From NCBI RefSeq assembly GCF_039541855.1, contig NZ_BAABHA010000004.1, positions 1-64,000 on the forward strand: a DNA stretch of 64,000 bases, given 5' to 3'. This document shows positions 26,245-34,411 of this stretch, piece by piece. The notes under the pieces were generated by a model. The model worked only from the letters and a program-made list of their open reading frames with translations, ran no database searches and was not told the origin of the DNA. Each line of letters opens with the position of its first letter. Position 1 is the first letter of the stretch. Source of the stretch: Solirubrum koreensis. GTDB taxonomy: Bacteria > Bacteroidota > Bacteroidia > Cytophagales > Hymenobacteraceae. Both the position numbers and the translations under genes were made by a program.

Positions 26245-26880
26245 ATGGAAAAAGAACGCATCAAACAGGCCTACCTCGATTACGTGTTGCGCAAAAACCA
26301 GCCGCCGGCATCGGTTTTTAAGCTCACCCAGAAGCTGGGCATTCCCGAAGCCGAGTTCTACCAGTTTTACGCCACGTTCGAGGCCATCGACCGGGAAATT
26401 TGGGCTGACTTCGGCCGCGACGCCCGCTTGCGCGCCGCCGCCGAGCCGGTGTGGGAACAGTACAGCGCCCGCGAAAAGCTGCTGGGTTTTTATTACACGC
26501 TGCTCGAAATTCTCAAGCACAACCGCAGCTACGCGCTCATGTCGCTGCACCGGTCCATCAGCCGCATGCCCGGTCTCAGCCCGCGCGTGCTCGACGATTT
26601 TCGGCAGGATTTTGAGGTCTTCGTGGCCGACGTGCTGCGAGACGCCCGCCGCACCGAGGAGGTAGCCAGCCGCCCCCTGGTGCAAGACCAATACCCGCGC
26701 GCGTTTTGGCAGCAGGCCTTGTTTGTGCTCGGCTTCTTTGCCAAAGACGACAGCCTGAACTTCGAACGCACCGACGCGGCCGTGGAAAAAGCCGTGCGCC
26801 TAAGCTTCGATCTGGTAGGCCCGAACACCCTGGATTCGGCGTTTGACTTCGCCCGCTTCCTGTTTCACAGCCGCCGCTAA
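26245..26880 (+). CDS. TetR-family-like transcriptional regulator
   Basis: A 211-residue protein with a TetR-like N-terminal HTH (about 5-55, with FKLTQKLGIPEAEFYQFYATFEAID) and a helical C-terminal domain that would bind a ligand. It overlaps the start of the AarF-like kinase gene by one base (TAATG), so translation is probably coupled. This two-gene pair recurs in Bacteroidota as far as I recall. It likely controls its own operon; the inducer is unknown. Confidence 0.82.
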   Translation: MEKERIKQAYLDYVLRKNQPPASVFKLTQKLGIPEAEFYQFYATFEAIDREIWADFGRDARLRAAAEPVWEQYSAREKLLGFYYTLLEILKHNRSYALMSLHRSISRMPGLSPRVLDDFRQDFEVFVADVLRDARRTEEVASRPLVQDQYPRAFWQQALFVLGFFAKDDSLNFERTDAAVEKAVRLSFDLVGPNTLDSAFDFARFLFHSRR

Positions 26881-28247
26881 TGGCCGAAAACCCGCTTACC
26901 CCCACCCCCGACGCGCCCGAGCCCCGCGTCACGCCCTTGGTATCGTTGCCCACCACCAAGGTGGCTCGAGCGGCCCGGTTCGCTAAAACCGGCCTTAAAG
27001 TGGGCGCCAATTACGTAAAGCACTATGCCCGCCGCTCGGTGGGCGCCGAAAGCGCCACCGAAGACCTGCACGCGGCCAACGCGGCGGAACTCTACGGCGC
27101 CCTCAGCGAGATGAAAGGCTCGGTGCTGAAAGTGGCCCAAATGATGGCCATGGAAAAGAACCTGCTGCCCCCGGCCTATGCCGAGCAGTTTGCCCAGGCT
27201 CAGTATCAAACGCCTCCCCTTTCGGGGCCGTTGGTTATCAAAGCATTCCGCGACGCGTTCGGCCGTTCACCCTTCGAGCTGTTCGACGACTTCGACCCCA
27301 GCGCCCGGCAGGCAGCCAGCATTGGGCAGGTACATTACGCTACCAAAAACGGCCAGCCGCTGGCCGTGAAGGTGCAGTACCCCGGCGTAGCCGACAGCAT
27401 TCGGTCCGATATTCGGCTGGTGAAGCCCGTAGCCCTGCGGGTGCTCGGCCTCGACGAAAGCCAAGTGCGGCCTTACCTGGAAGAAGTGGAAACCCGCTTG
27501 CTCGAAGAAACCGACTACGCCTTAGAAATGCGCCGGGGCCAGGAAATAGCGGCCCTTTGCCAGCATTTGCCGCATCTGCAGTTTCCGCACTACTACCCGG
27601 AGCAGTCGGCGGCGCGTGTGCTTACCATGGATTGGCTGCCTGGCCAGCACCTCAAGGAGTTTCTGGCCCAGGAACCCAGCCAAGCCGTTCGCGACCAATT
27701 GGGCCAAGCCCTTTGGGATTTTTACACCTTTCAGCTGCACACCCTCCGGCAGGTTCATGCCGATCCGCACCCCGGCAACTTCCTGTTTCAGACGGCCGCT
27801 GGCGGCACCGTGGGCGTGCTGGATTTTGGCTGCGTAAAGGAAATTCCGGCCGATTTTCAGCAGCTGTTCCTGGCCCTGCTGGCGCCCGGTTTGCTCGATG
27901 ATGGGGCGCGGTTTGAGCAATTGCTGACGGAGCTGGGCGTGCTCCGGCCCGCCGATGCCCCGGCGCAACGGGAATTGTACATCCGTACCATTCGTGCCTC
28001 GCTGGCCTTGGTGGGCCGCCCGTTCTGGCAGCCCACGTTCGATTTTGGCGACCCGGCCTACCTGCAGCAGCTGTATGCCCTCGGCGAAGAGCTCATGCAG
28101 GAACCGGAGCTGCGGCGGCAGCGTGAGCCTCGTGGCTCTGAGCATTTTATTTACTTAAACCGCACCTACGTAGGCCTGTACGCACTACTTACCGAACTCA
28201 AGGCCCATGTGCGTACCGGTGTGCAAGCGCCGGTGGCCGCCGCCTGA
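26880..28247 (+). CDS. AarF/UbiB/ABC1-family atypical kinase
   Basis: A 455-residue protein kinase-like protein. The ABC1 hallmarks are present: the Ala-rich loop QAASIGQVHYATKNGQPLAVKVQYPG near residue 140, the catalytic-loop HADPHPGN near 297 and the metal-binding DFG in VLDFGCVKE near 320. The KxGQ motif that folds over the active site is KVAQ (GSVLKVAQMMAME near 85), with Ala in place of Gly. Family members support ubiquinone biosynthesis in proteobacteria and eukaryotes; in a menaquinone-using Bacteroidota the role is unclear. Expression is coupled to the upstream TetR-type gene. Confidence 0.9.
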   Translation: MAENPLTPTPDAPEPRVTPLVSLPTTKVARAARFAKTGLKVGANYVKHYARRSVGAESATEDLHAANAAELYGALSEMKGSVLKVAQMMAMEKNLLPPAYAEQFAQAQYQTPPLSGPLVIKAFRDAFGRSPFELFDDFDPSARQAASIGQVHYATKNGQPLAVKVQYPGVADSIRSDIRLVKPVALRVLGLDESQVRPYLEEVETRLLEETDYALEMRRGQEIAALCQHLPHLQFPHYYPEQSAARVLTMDWLPGQHLKEFLAQEPSQAVRDQLGQALWDFYTFQLHTLRQVHADPHPGNFLFQTAAGGTVGVLDFGCVKEIPADFQQLFLALLAPGLLDDGARFEQLLTELGVLRPADAPAQRELYIRTIRASLALVGRPFWQPTFDFGDPAYLQQLYALGEELMQEPELRRQREPRGSEHFIYLNRTYVGLYALLTELKAHVRTGVQAPVAAA

Positions 28248-28318
28248 GGCAAAAGGCCTTTCAAAACATTTAAGCGGCGTTGTGGCTTCCTTGCCGTCAC
28301 TCTTCATTTTTCAGTTTC

Positions 28319-29179
28319 ATGAAACACCTGTTCCTGCTTCTGGCAGCGTTAATAACCAGCAGCGCCACCTTTGCCCAAAAAGCCAGTCTGTCGTGCTGTG
28401 CCCGGCCGGCTGCAACCGAAGCATTTGCCATGCTGGCTTCCAACGAGGAATTCTCCGGTGGCCACGATGCGCCGCTGCCCTACACCTTTCAGGGCGAAGG
28501 CAGCGCCATCGAATTCAAAACCCCTGACGGCAAAACCGGCCGCGGCTTCGAGATTAAAAGTGCTACGCCTTCTACCAAGTACTTGTTGGTTATTCACGAG
28601 TGGTGGGGCCTGAACGACTACATTAAGAAGGAAGCCGCCACGTTTGCCAGCGAATTGCCCGGCGTGAACGTTATTGCCGTGGACCTCTACGACGGCCAGG
28701 TAGCCAGCACCGCCGACGAAGCCGGCAAACTTATGCAAGGCGTAAAAACCGACCGGGCCGAGAGCATTCTGAAAGGCGTTATGAGCTACGCGGGCCCAAA
28801 AGCGCAATTTGCCTCGGTGGGCTGGTGCTTTGGCGGCGGCTGGTCGTTGCAGGCGGCGCTGCTCGGCGGCAAGCAAACGGTAGGTGCAGTTATGTATTAC
28901 GGCATGCCCGAGAAAGACGTGAACAAGCTCAAAACCCTGAACTCCGACGTACTGGGCATTTTCGCCAGCCAGGAGAAGTGGATTAGCCCAGTGGTAGTTG
29001 CCCAGTTTCAGAAAGACATGGCCGCCGCCAAAAAGAACCTGACCGTGAAAAGCTACGACGCCGACCACGCGTTTGCTAACCCCTCGAACCCGAAGTACAA
29101 CCAGCAGTTTGCCGCCGACGCACACGCCCTGACGCTGGCTTACCTGCGCAAAAACTTCAAATTAAAGACCAAAGCGTAA
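28319..29179 (+). CDS. Secreted dienelactone hydrolase-family protein
   Basis: A 286-residue alpha/beta hydrolase with an N-terminal signal peptide (cleavage near TFAQ, residue 20). The nucleophile is a Cys in SVGWCFGGGWS near residue 166 and the His is in YDADHAFANPSNPKY near 249. The acidic residue of the triad, Asp in typical enzymes, aligns with FASQEKW, so Glu may serve. It is related to carboxymethylenebutenolidase, but the substrate outside the cytoplasm is unknown. An in-frame upstream start is rejected because it would disrupt the signal peptide. Confidence 0.85.
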   Translation: MKHLFLLLAALITSSATFAQKASLSCCARPAATEAFAMLASNEEFSGGHDAPLPYTFQGEGSAIEFKTPDGKTGRGFEIKSATPSTKYLLVIHEWWGLNDYIKKEAATFASELPGVNVIAVDLYDGQVASTADEAGKLMQGVKTDRAESILKGVMSYAGPKAQFASVGWCFGGGWSLQAALLGGKQTVGAVMYYGMPEKDVNKLKTLNSDVLGIFASQEKWISPVVVAQFQKDMAAAKKNLTVKSYDADHAFANPSNPKYNQQFAADAHALTLAYLRKNFKLKTKA

Positions 29180-29215
29180 CACCAACCCGGCCGGTTTTCT
29201 GGTCGTTAGTGAATG

Positions 29216-29245
29216 AAAGCGCCGGCAAATGCTGGCGCTTTTTTT
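29216..29245 (+). terminator. Intrinsic terminator after the hydrolase gene
   Basis: A hairpin of the AAAGCGCC...GGCGCTTT type with a T7 tract, 36 bp after the stop codon of the dienelactone hydrolase-like gene. It should end that transcript before the DUF962 gene. Confidence 0.75.
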
Positions 29246-29358
29246 ATCCCATCTTTTGTACCTTATTTCCCGCAGTGACCCGCCAGGTCACCTATCTGCA
29301 CAGACTTGCGAGCGGTACTTATCCTGCTGCGCTCCTTGCCTTACTTTCCCCTTTTGCC

Positions 29359-29835
29359 ATGCCAACCGCTGCCTTATCGTCGCTGCTTGCTGAATACGGT
29401 GAAAGCCACCAAAACCCCACTAACAAGCTGGTGCATTGGGTGTGCGTGCCCCTTATTATGTTTTCCCTGCTGGGGTTGCTGTGGTGTATTCCAGTGCCCT
29501 ACGCTATAGCGCGCCTAAGCCCATGGTTAAACTGGGCTACGCTGGTCATGCTGCTGGCGGTGGTATACTACCTTCGGCTGTCGGTCCCGCTGGCTATTGG
29601 GATGGTGCTGGTTAGCACTGGTATTGCGCTGCTGCTGCGTGGCATTGAGCAACAGAACGCATTACCGCTCTGGGCCCTTTGTCTCATTGTGTTTGTAGCC
29701 GCTTGGGCGGGGCAGTTCTGGGGCCACAAAGTGGAAGGCAAGAAGCCGTCCTTCCTTAAAGACATTCAGTTTCTGCTGATCGGGCCGCTCTGGCTCCTGC
29801 ACTTCGTGTACCGTCGTTTGGGCTGGGCGTACTAA
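29359..29835 (+). CDS. DUF962/Mpo1-like membrane protein
   Basis: A 158-residue protein with four membrane helices and the family motif EYGESHQNPTNKLVHWVCVP near residue 12 and WAGQFWGHKVEGKKPSFLKD near 115. It matches the DUF962 family, whose yeast member Mpo1 is a dioxygenase acting on 2-hydroxy fatty acids with Fe-binding His. The His in SHQN and in GHKVEGKKP are candidate ligands, but activity in bacteria has not been generally shown. The start MPTAALSSLLAEY at 29359 is chosen over a longer frame. Confidence 0.85.
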   Translation: MPTAALSSLLAEYGESHQNPTNKLVHWVCVPLIMFSLLGLLWCIPVPYAIARLSPWLNWATLVMLLAVVYYLRLSVPLAIGMVLVSTGIALLLRGIEQQNALPLWALCLIVFVAAWAGQFWGHKVEGKKPSFLKDIQFLLIGPLWLLHFVYRRLGWAY

Positions 29836-29848
29836 ACCTTTCCTCTTA

Positions 29849-29908
29849 TTTCCCTGACAAAAAGCCCGCTGCCAGTACTTTCTGGCAGCGGGCTTTTTGT
29901 CAGGGAAA
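29849..29908. terminator. Bidirectional terminator with 27-bp perfect stem
   Basis: A perfect inverted repeat with 27-bp arms (29849-29875 and 29882-29908) and a 6-nt loop. It lies 13 bp after the DUF962 stop codon and 10 bp from the end of the convergent phenylalanine hydroxylase gene. The stem contains CAAAAAGCCC/GGGCTTTTTG, giving U-tracts in both directions. Confidence 0.85.
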
Positions 29909-29918
29909 TGCACCAAGG

Positions 29919-30644
29919 CTACTGTGCAAGCGCCGGCCATGGCACCGTGGCCAGCCGCACGGCTAATTCAGCGGTGGCATCGGAAAGCTGTTCCCAGTTT
30001 GGCAATACAAAATATCCCTCTTGAAACCCGTCGCGGACCACGGTGGCCTCCAGCGCCTTTTCCACGTCGAATTCGTGGCGAATGGTGCCCTCGCCGAGGC
30101 AGTGGTGCAGCTCCGCAGCCGACGACAACAACCCCGCGCCGTACACGCGCAAGTCGTCGCCCTCGCGCACCAGCCCAAACTCGGCGGTGTGCCAGAACAG
30201 CCGCACCAACTGCTCTACGGCCTGGGCATCGGCGAGGTGATGGCGCGCCATGTGGCCGAAGTGCTCCATCCAAGCGGCCCAGTGCGTGTCGGTAAGCAAA
30301 GGCAGGTGGCCGAAGGCATCGTGGAAGAGGTCGGGGCCGGAAATGTAGTCGAAGTGCTGCATGGAGCGCATCCAGCGGGTTACGGGCATTTTCCGCTCGC
30401 CCAGCAAGGCCAGAAAAGTGCGGTCGTCTACGCGGCCGGGCGCGGGCACAATGTCCCAGCCGGTGAGGTTGCGCAAATGCTGACTTAGTGCCTTTAGGTC
30501 GGGAGCAGCATCGCGCGTGAGACCCAAGCGCTGCAGCCCCGTGACGAAGGGCGCGGCGGCGCGACGGTGCAACAGCGCCGTCTGTCGGTCGAACAGCACT
30601 TTCCACACGAGGTGGTCTTCGGCAGTAAGGTGGTGAGCTTCCAT
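29919..30644 (-). CDS. phhA: Phenylalanine 4-hydroxylase
   Basis: A 241-residue iron/pterin-dependent aromatic amino-acid hydroxylase. The 2-His-1-Glu iron site is visible: HDAFGH near residue 109-114 and WHTAEFGL near 150-157 supply His, His and Glu. The short single-domain length matches bacterial phenylalanine hydroxylases that convert Phe to Tyr. No dehydratase for pterin recycling is seen in the window. The start MEAHHLTAEDHLVW at 30644 is preferred over a 48-residue upstream extension that would read through a hairpin. The 5-prime leader holds a promoter and a terminator-like hairpin. Confidence 0.93.
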   Translation of the reverse strand: MEAHHLTAEDHLVWKVLFDRQTALLHRRAAAPFVTGLQRLGLTRDAAPDLKALSQHLRNLTGWDIVPAPGRVDDRTFLALLGERKMPVTRWMRSMQHFDYISGPDLFHDAFGHLPLLTDTHWAAWMEHFGHMARHHLADAQAVEQLVRLFWHTAEFGLVREGDDLRVYGAGLLSSAAELHHCLGEGTIRHEFDVEKALEATVVRDGFQEGYFVLPNWEQLSDATAELAVRLATVPWPALAQ

Positions 30645-30657
30645 AAGGCAATCGGTC

Positions 30658-30693
30658 AAAAAAAAGCCCGGCCTCCGTTGTGCGGAGCCGGGC
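30658..30693 (-). terminator. Terminator-like attenuator in the phhA leader
   Basis: On the minus strand, an 11-bp GC-rich hairpin (30666-30693, one bulged G) is followed by an uninterrupted run of eight U (30658-30665). It ends 13 nt before the phhA start codon. No gene precedes it on this strand, so it is best read as a conditional terminator inside the phhA leader. Confidence 0.75.
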
Positions 30694-30733
30694 TGGGTTG
30701 TTTTCAGGTCAGGTAGTGTAGCTGTATCAAGCT

Positions 30734-30823
30734 TCAGGTTCCGACATGCAACGGCACGGCTCCAGTCCCATACATGGGGCGGACGCACAGTGTAAAGTTG
30801 CAGTTAATGGATTGGTTGAGCAT
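30734..30823 (-). CDS. Possible phhA leader ORF of 29 codons
   Basis: A 29-codon ORF that starts only a few nt downstream of the predicted transcription start and ends 41 bp before the attenuator hairpin. It contains a single Phe (codon 10) and a single Tyr (codon 18) and is not enriched in either, so it is a weak leader-peptide candidate. It may simply be chance. The hairpin may instead be controlled by another sensor. Confidence 0.3.
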   Translation of the reverse strand: MLNQSINCNFTLCVRPMYGTGAVPLHVGT

Positions 30824-30831
30824 GATGGGAC

Positions 30832-30862
30832 CAAATATAAGAACGATTGGGAGCAATGCAAA
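30832..30862 (-). promoter_or_regulatory. Bacteroidota consensus promoter of phhA
   Basis: On the minus strand TTTG (30859-30862) and TATATTTG (30832-30839) are separated by exactly 19 bp. This matches the Bacteroidota primary-sigma consensus TTTG-N19-TAnnTTTG. The expected start is near 30825, giving a leader of about 180 nt before phhA. Confidence 0.8.
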
Positions 30863-31151
30863 TCTGCACCGGCTATAAACTTCATCTTCAAGCAATAACA
30901 TGCCACCGTGAAGCTGCGGGGAAAGTCCCAAGTACCTATCGAACGCTCATCAGGCTTCCTATATGATTTTGTGAGATAGAGACGCATCAACTTCGTAAAA
31001 TACCTAATCTCTCCTCACCTTAGCCCGAACTTCTCACCGTAGAGCAACCCCCGCAATTATTTTCTTCGGAAAAGTTAAGCACGCTTCCTTTTTCGGTCGC
31101 GAATCACATTTCTTTAGCTACTCCTTATTATCAGCATTAAAATCTTAAATC
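30863..31151. other. Intergenic region upstream of phhA and the 31.2-kb lipoprotein
   Basis: This divergent region, about 330 bp with the phhA promoter, contains no convincing ORF beyond frame extensions of the phhA leader. It becomes AT-rich near the lipoprotein start, with no RBS-like purine run, which is normal for this phylum. No promoter matching the consensus was found for the plus-strand gene. Confidence 0.5.
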
Positions 31152-31661
31152 ATGAACAACAAAAACAAATTCTGGCTATTCATTGCAATAGCAGTTGCAG
31201 CGGCAAGCTCCGGTTGTGGCCTAACAGGCAGCGAGGACCTCACCCCAAAAGCGCCAACAGTTCAACAGGAAGTGAAAGGGGGAATGCGCAAGACTTATTA
31301 TGTAGTAGATGAAACTGGAACCATCTTCGGTGTCCATTGCACTGCACCCGCTCGTAATTGCTTTCCCGACGTCATCATTCGTCCAATAACATGGACGCGT
31401 GCGGTAGCTGATTTAGACAATGTAATTTCCGAAGGCCCGGCTGCCGTCGGGGAGTATTTCAGAACGGATAGGTGGCATGAAACAATGCCGTACTTGCTGG
31501 ACGACGTTCATGCAGAAGATCTGGCAAAGCTGCAATCCGGGGAGTATACGCTATACCGCCAAAACTCAAACAATGGAGCGGTTTATTATTTTGCCGGACG
31601 GGGGACCGTTAACTTAGAAGACCCCGAAATGGCTTTCCCCCTCTTTAAAGGCGAAGAATAG
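31152..31661 (+). CDS. Hypothetical lipoprotein
   Basis: A 169-residue lipoprotein with a signal peptide ending SSGC (Cys near residue 22). The mature part has YYVVDETGTIFGVHCTAPARNCFPDV and a C-terminal GAVYYFAGRGTVN strand region. No family is recognised. It is the first of three lipoprotein genes on this strand; base composition is lower in G+C than most neighbours. A GC-rich hairpin terminator follows at once. Confidence 0.7.
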   Translation: MNNKNKFWLFIAIAVAAASSGCGLTGSEDLTPKAPTVQQEVKGGMRKTYYVVDETGTIFGVHCTAPARNCFPDVIIRPITWTRAVADLDNVISEGPAAVGEYFRTDRWHETMPYLLDDVHAEDLAKLQSGEYTLYRQNSNNGAVYYFAGRGTVNLEDPEMAFPLFKGEE

Positions 31662-31666
31662 TTGAA

Positions 31667-31714
31667 TGGCCCGCCTCCGGCCACACAAAGGCCGGAGGCG
31701 GGCCAATTATTTTA
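31667..31714 (+). terminator. Intrinsic terminator adjoining the next start codon
   Basis: A perfect 16-bp inverted repeat (31667-31682 and 31690-31705) with a 7-nt loop, followed by AATTATTTT. It lies six bases after one stop codon and ends only a few bases before the ATG of the next gene. It either terminates all transcripts there or limits read-through into the next lipoprotein gene. Confidence 0.8.
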
Positions 31715-31716
31715 AC

Positions 31717-32853
31717 ATGAGTAAACGAGTACTCGTCTTGTTATTGCTGGCTGGGCTCAGCTGCTGCCAAAAAAAACCGGCCACGCCGGGGAAACCCCGT
31801 TTCGTCCGCACCTTTATTGTTCCGCAAACGCGGGGCGTAGGCCTATTTTCGCGCTTGCCCTTGCGGTATTTGTATGCGCGCAACCAGGGCCATTTGTATT
31901 TCTACGACGAGCACCGCCAGGAATTATTGACGCACACCCTGGGCGGCCCGGTAGCAAGCACCCGAAGGCGCAGTACCCATGGAATTTTCCCGGGCGGCTT
32001 CCCCGAGTCGTTTGTTCCAATCTCTCTCGATTCTCTTTACTTTCTTAACCGTGACGGTGACTTGTTGGTCTTATGCGATTCGGCCGGTGCCCGGCGCGGA
32101 CAATGGCCGCGCTCGGCCCCGCTTGCATCCGGGGCTACCAACTATTTCTGGCACACCGGCCTGAGTGGCCTGCATGCGCAAGGGCGCTACGTATTGATGC
32201 AGCAAAGCATCAACGGAGGCGACGTATTCACCAACGAAACAGCCCGAAAAAAGTATTACGCCGCCCCTTTTGGGATACTGCTGGATACGCGTACCAACCG
32301 GGCCGTAAATAACTTAGGCCGCATTCCAGCAACCATTAATTCCGCCAACACGCAGTACACTTTCTATGGCCAAACGGCTATTTCAAGCGCCGGCCATTTC
32401 CTGTTTACTTACCCGTATAGCGAAGACGTGTGGGCCTACCGCCCGGACGGGACGTACCAAAAAAAGCAGGTATCTGCTGCCGCCTTTGTGGCTCCGCGCC
32501 CTTACCCGGCCGACAGCCTCTCCGACGACAAATATTCAATCTGGTACACGTACAATCAATTCCGCTTTGTCGATCTGATTGCCGATCCTTACCACCATGT
32601 GAACTATCGCATCCTGCAACATCCATCCCGAGTTACTTTTCAGGACGGACTCCGTGTTGTTACGCCCCCGGCGGCGTGGACGCTTGTAGTGTTCGATAAC
32701 GACTTGCGTACATTGGGTGAGGTTTCGTTTCCCATTCGGCTGGACAAGAACGTAGTGCTACCTACCCCGCAAGGGCTGTTGATAAAAAAGAAGCACGATT
32801 TAAAATCAGATTGGGAATTTGAGTTATACCAATTACCGCTACCCAAACGATGA
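31717..32853 (+). CDS. Beta-propeller-like lipoprotein (DUF4221-type)
   Basis: A 378-residue lipoprotein; the signal peptide ends in GLSC with the lipidated Cys near residue 16. The mature part has repeated beta-strand segments (YFYDEHRQELLTHTL, YFLNRDGDLLVLCDSAG, WAYRPDGTYQKKQV) consistent with a six-bladed propeller like DUF4221 proteins. Function is unknown. The ATG at 31717 is chosen; a longer frame reads back through the hairpin. The stop codon overlaps the next start (ATGA). Confidence 0.7.
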   Translation: MSKRVLVLLLLAGLSCCQKKPATPGKPRFVRTFIVPQTRGVGLFSRLPLRYLYARNQGHLYFYDEHRQELLTHTLGGPVASTRRRSTHGIFPGGFPESFVPISLDSLYFLNRDGDLLVLCDSAGARRGQWPRSAPLASGATNYFWHTGLSGLHAQGRYVLMQQSINGGDVFTNETARKKYYAAPFGILLDTRTNRAVNNLGRIPATINSANTQYTFYGQTAISSAGHFLFTYPYSEDVWAYRPDGTYQKKQVSAAAFVAPRPYPADSLSDDKYSIWYTYNQFRFVDLIADPYHHVNYRILQHPSRVTFQDGLRVVTPPAAWTLVVFDNDLRTLGEVSFPIRLDKNVVLPTPQGLLIKKKHDLKSDWEFELYQLPLPKR

Positions 32854-33344
32854 TACGAGGCAGCTGGGTTTTCGCCGCAGGAGCTTGGCTGGTGGCCACG
32901 GCCTGCTCCCCCTCCCCATCTTCACCCGTAGAACAAGGTCCTGCGGCCCGCGTGGCGGCAGGAGGCCACTTCAACAGCTATTTAAAACGAAACTTCAACC
33001 AATCCATTCCCGGTGAGCCCCACACATACATTATTCTGCCCGCCAAAGGATGCGCCAGCTGTAACCGCACCCTGATTCGGGCTATTGTACAGCAACTGGT
33101 GGGGAAAAAAGTCACGCTGGTCACGTCGCAACGTGAGCTGCAACGCCTCTCCTTGTTGCCCGCTTCGGCCCAGGTGCTATACGACACAACGGCTCTTCCC
33201 GAACTGGACAGACTTGAATTGCCTTTCCCCAACTTCACGGGCCTCATCCGAACGCGCGACGGGGAGGTTACAAGCTTCAGCGCTTTCCACGAAGGCAATG
33301 CCGAGTCGGTTTTAGCTGGGGCCACGGCTACAGACCGGCCATAA
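32850..33344 (+). CDS. Small lipoprotein with CxxC motif
   Basis: A 164-residue lipoprotein with its lipidated Cys near residue 19 (VATAC). The mature part carries KGCASCNRTLIRAIVQQLVGKKVTLVT near residue 67, a CxxC motif placed like that of thioredoxin-like redox proteins, followed by alternating strands and helices. Overlap of its start with the preceding stop by four bases suggests translational coupling with the propeller-like lipoprotein. Redox or metal-binding roles are both possible. Confidence 0.65.
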   Translation: MIRGSWVFAAGAWLVATACSPSPSSPVEQGPAARVAAGGHFNSYLKRNFNQSIPGEPHTYIILPAKGCASCNRTLIRAIVQQLVGKKVTLVTSQRELQRLSLLPASAQVLYDTTALPELDRLELPFPNFTGLIRTRDGEVTSFSAFHEGNAESVLAGATATDRP

Positions 33345-33458
33345 CTCCGGATGAGTGGATACGCTCCCAAGTGGTTTTTTACTTACTACAGGTAGCACCC
33401 GAAAGTGTCTACGCTCAAAAGCCTTGTCCCGTCCTACACCCAAGCCCTGAAGTTAGCT

Positions 33459-34349
33459 TTAACGCTTGCCCTCCTGCTCGTAACCCATGCTGAGTTGCGT
33501 GTCGCCGCTGACGGTAAGTAGCAGGTTGGCTCGTTCATCGGAAGGGTTCAGCAACAGCGCCGCCGAACCGGCCATAAAGCGCAGCGTTGCGCGTTGCCCG
33601 GGCGCCAGCGTGGCCTTGCCGAAGATGCCCCCGCCCCGGGGCCGCTCCTTGATTTCCACCGGCACTTTCCCAATGTTGTGCGCCGATACTTTAAACGCGC
33701 CGCGCTGCTCACCACCCAACACGAATTGCTTGCGCGGCTCGATCAGCAGGTTGGATTTTAGGTTGTCGCCGGCAAAGCAAAGCGTAGATACGAGCGTCAG
33801 AAGCCCAAGTGCCGCCGCAACAACCGCGGGCCGTTTGTCGGAGGCAATTCTCAACTCTTTGCTCGCAGTATTCGCGGCATTGACCGCCCGGCGCGTCAAC
33901 CAGTAATCAAGTGAGTAGCGGCCGCCGCCTAGCACCGTTACCAGCGCGAAGCCCCAGAATAGCAACTGCTGAAAGTACATGCCCGTGATGGGCGACGGGT
34001 TTTCGTACCACAGAAAGGCCACCACGAAGAACTGGAATGCCAGCTGCAGCCCGCTCCAGCGCGTGAACAGCCCCAGCGCAATCAGCAAGCCACCCACAAA
34101 CTCGCCCCACACAGCCGCACCCGCCCAGAAGTACGGCGAAGGAAACGTAAACCCGAGGCCGGCCACTTGTTGCACAAACCAGTCGGGCGGGCCGGGCACC
34201 TGGGCGTTGGCCACGGCGGCGAGGTTGGTGAGCTTGGCCCACCCGGCGCCATCGGCAATGGACAGACCGATGTGCAAACGGAACAGCAACCACACCGCAT
34301 CGGCGGCGCGGTTGGTTAACGGAGTGGCGGCAAACAGGAGCTTTTTCAT
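33459..34349 (-). CDS. DoxX/DoxD-like membrane protein
   Basis: A 296-residue protein. The N-terminal half has four membrane helices of DoxX type (WLLFRLHIGLSIADGAGWAKL near residue 17 and FGFALVTVLGGGRYSLDYWL near 125). The C-terminal half is an extracytoplasmic beta domain (RALVLGGEQRGAFKVSAHNIG onward). The combination resembles thiosulfate:quinone oxidoreductase small-subunit (DoxD) relatives, but activity cannot be inferred. The start at 34349 is preferred over an ORF start 33 bp upstream. Confidence 0.78.
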   Translation of the reverse strand: MKKLLFAATPLTNRAADAVWLLFRLHIGLSIADGAGWAKLTNLAAVANAQVPGPPDWFVQQVAGLGFTFPSPYFWAGAAVWGEFVGGLLIALGLFTRWSGLQLAFQFFVVAFLWYENPSPITGMYFQQLLFWGFALVTVLGGGRYSLDYWLTRRAVNAANTASKELRIASDKRPAVVAAALGLLTLVSTLCFAGDNLKSNLLIEPRKQFVLGGEQRGAFKVSAHNIGKVPVEIKERPRGGGIFGKATLAPGQRATLRFMAGSAALLLNPSDERANLLLTVSGDTQLSMGYEQEGKR

Positions 34350-34411
34350 GACCAGACAATGATGGGTTGATTGATGGTCCAAAAGTGCCTGGGGGCTTCT
34401 TGAAAAGCGCT

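Noticed and set aside
30727..30990. An 87-codon frame over the phhA leader
   Set aside because: It overlaps the phhA promoter and attenuator and has no coding features.
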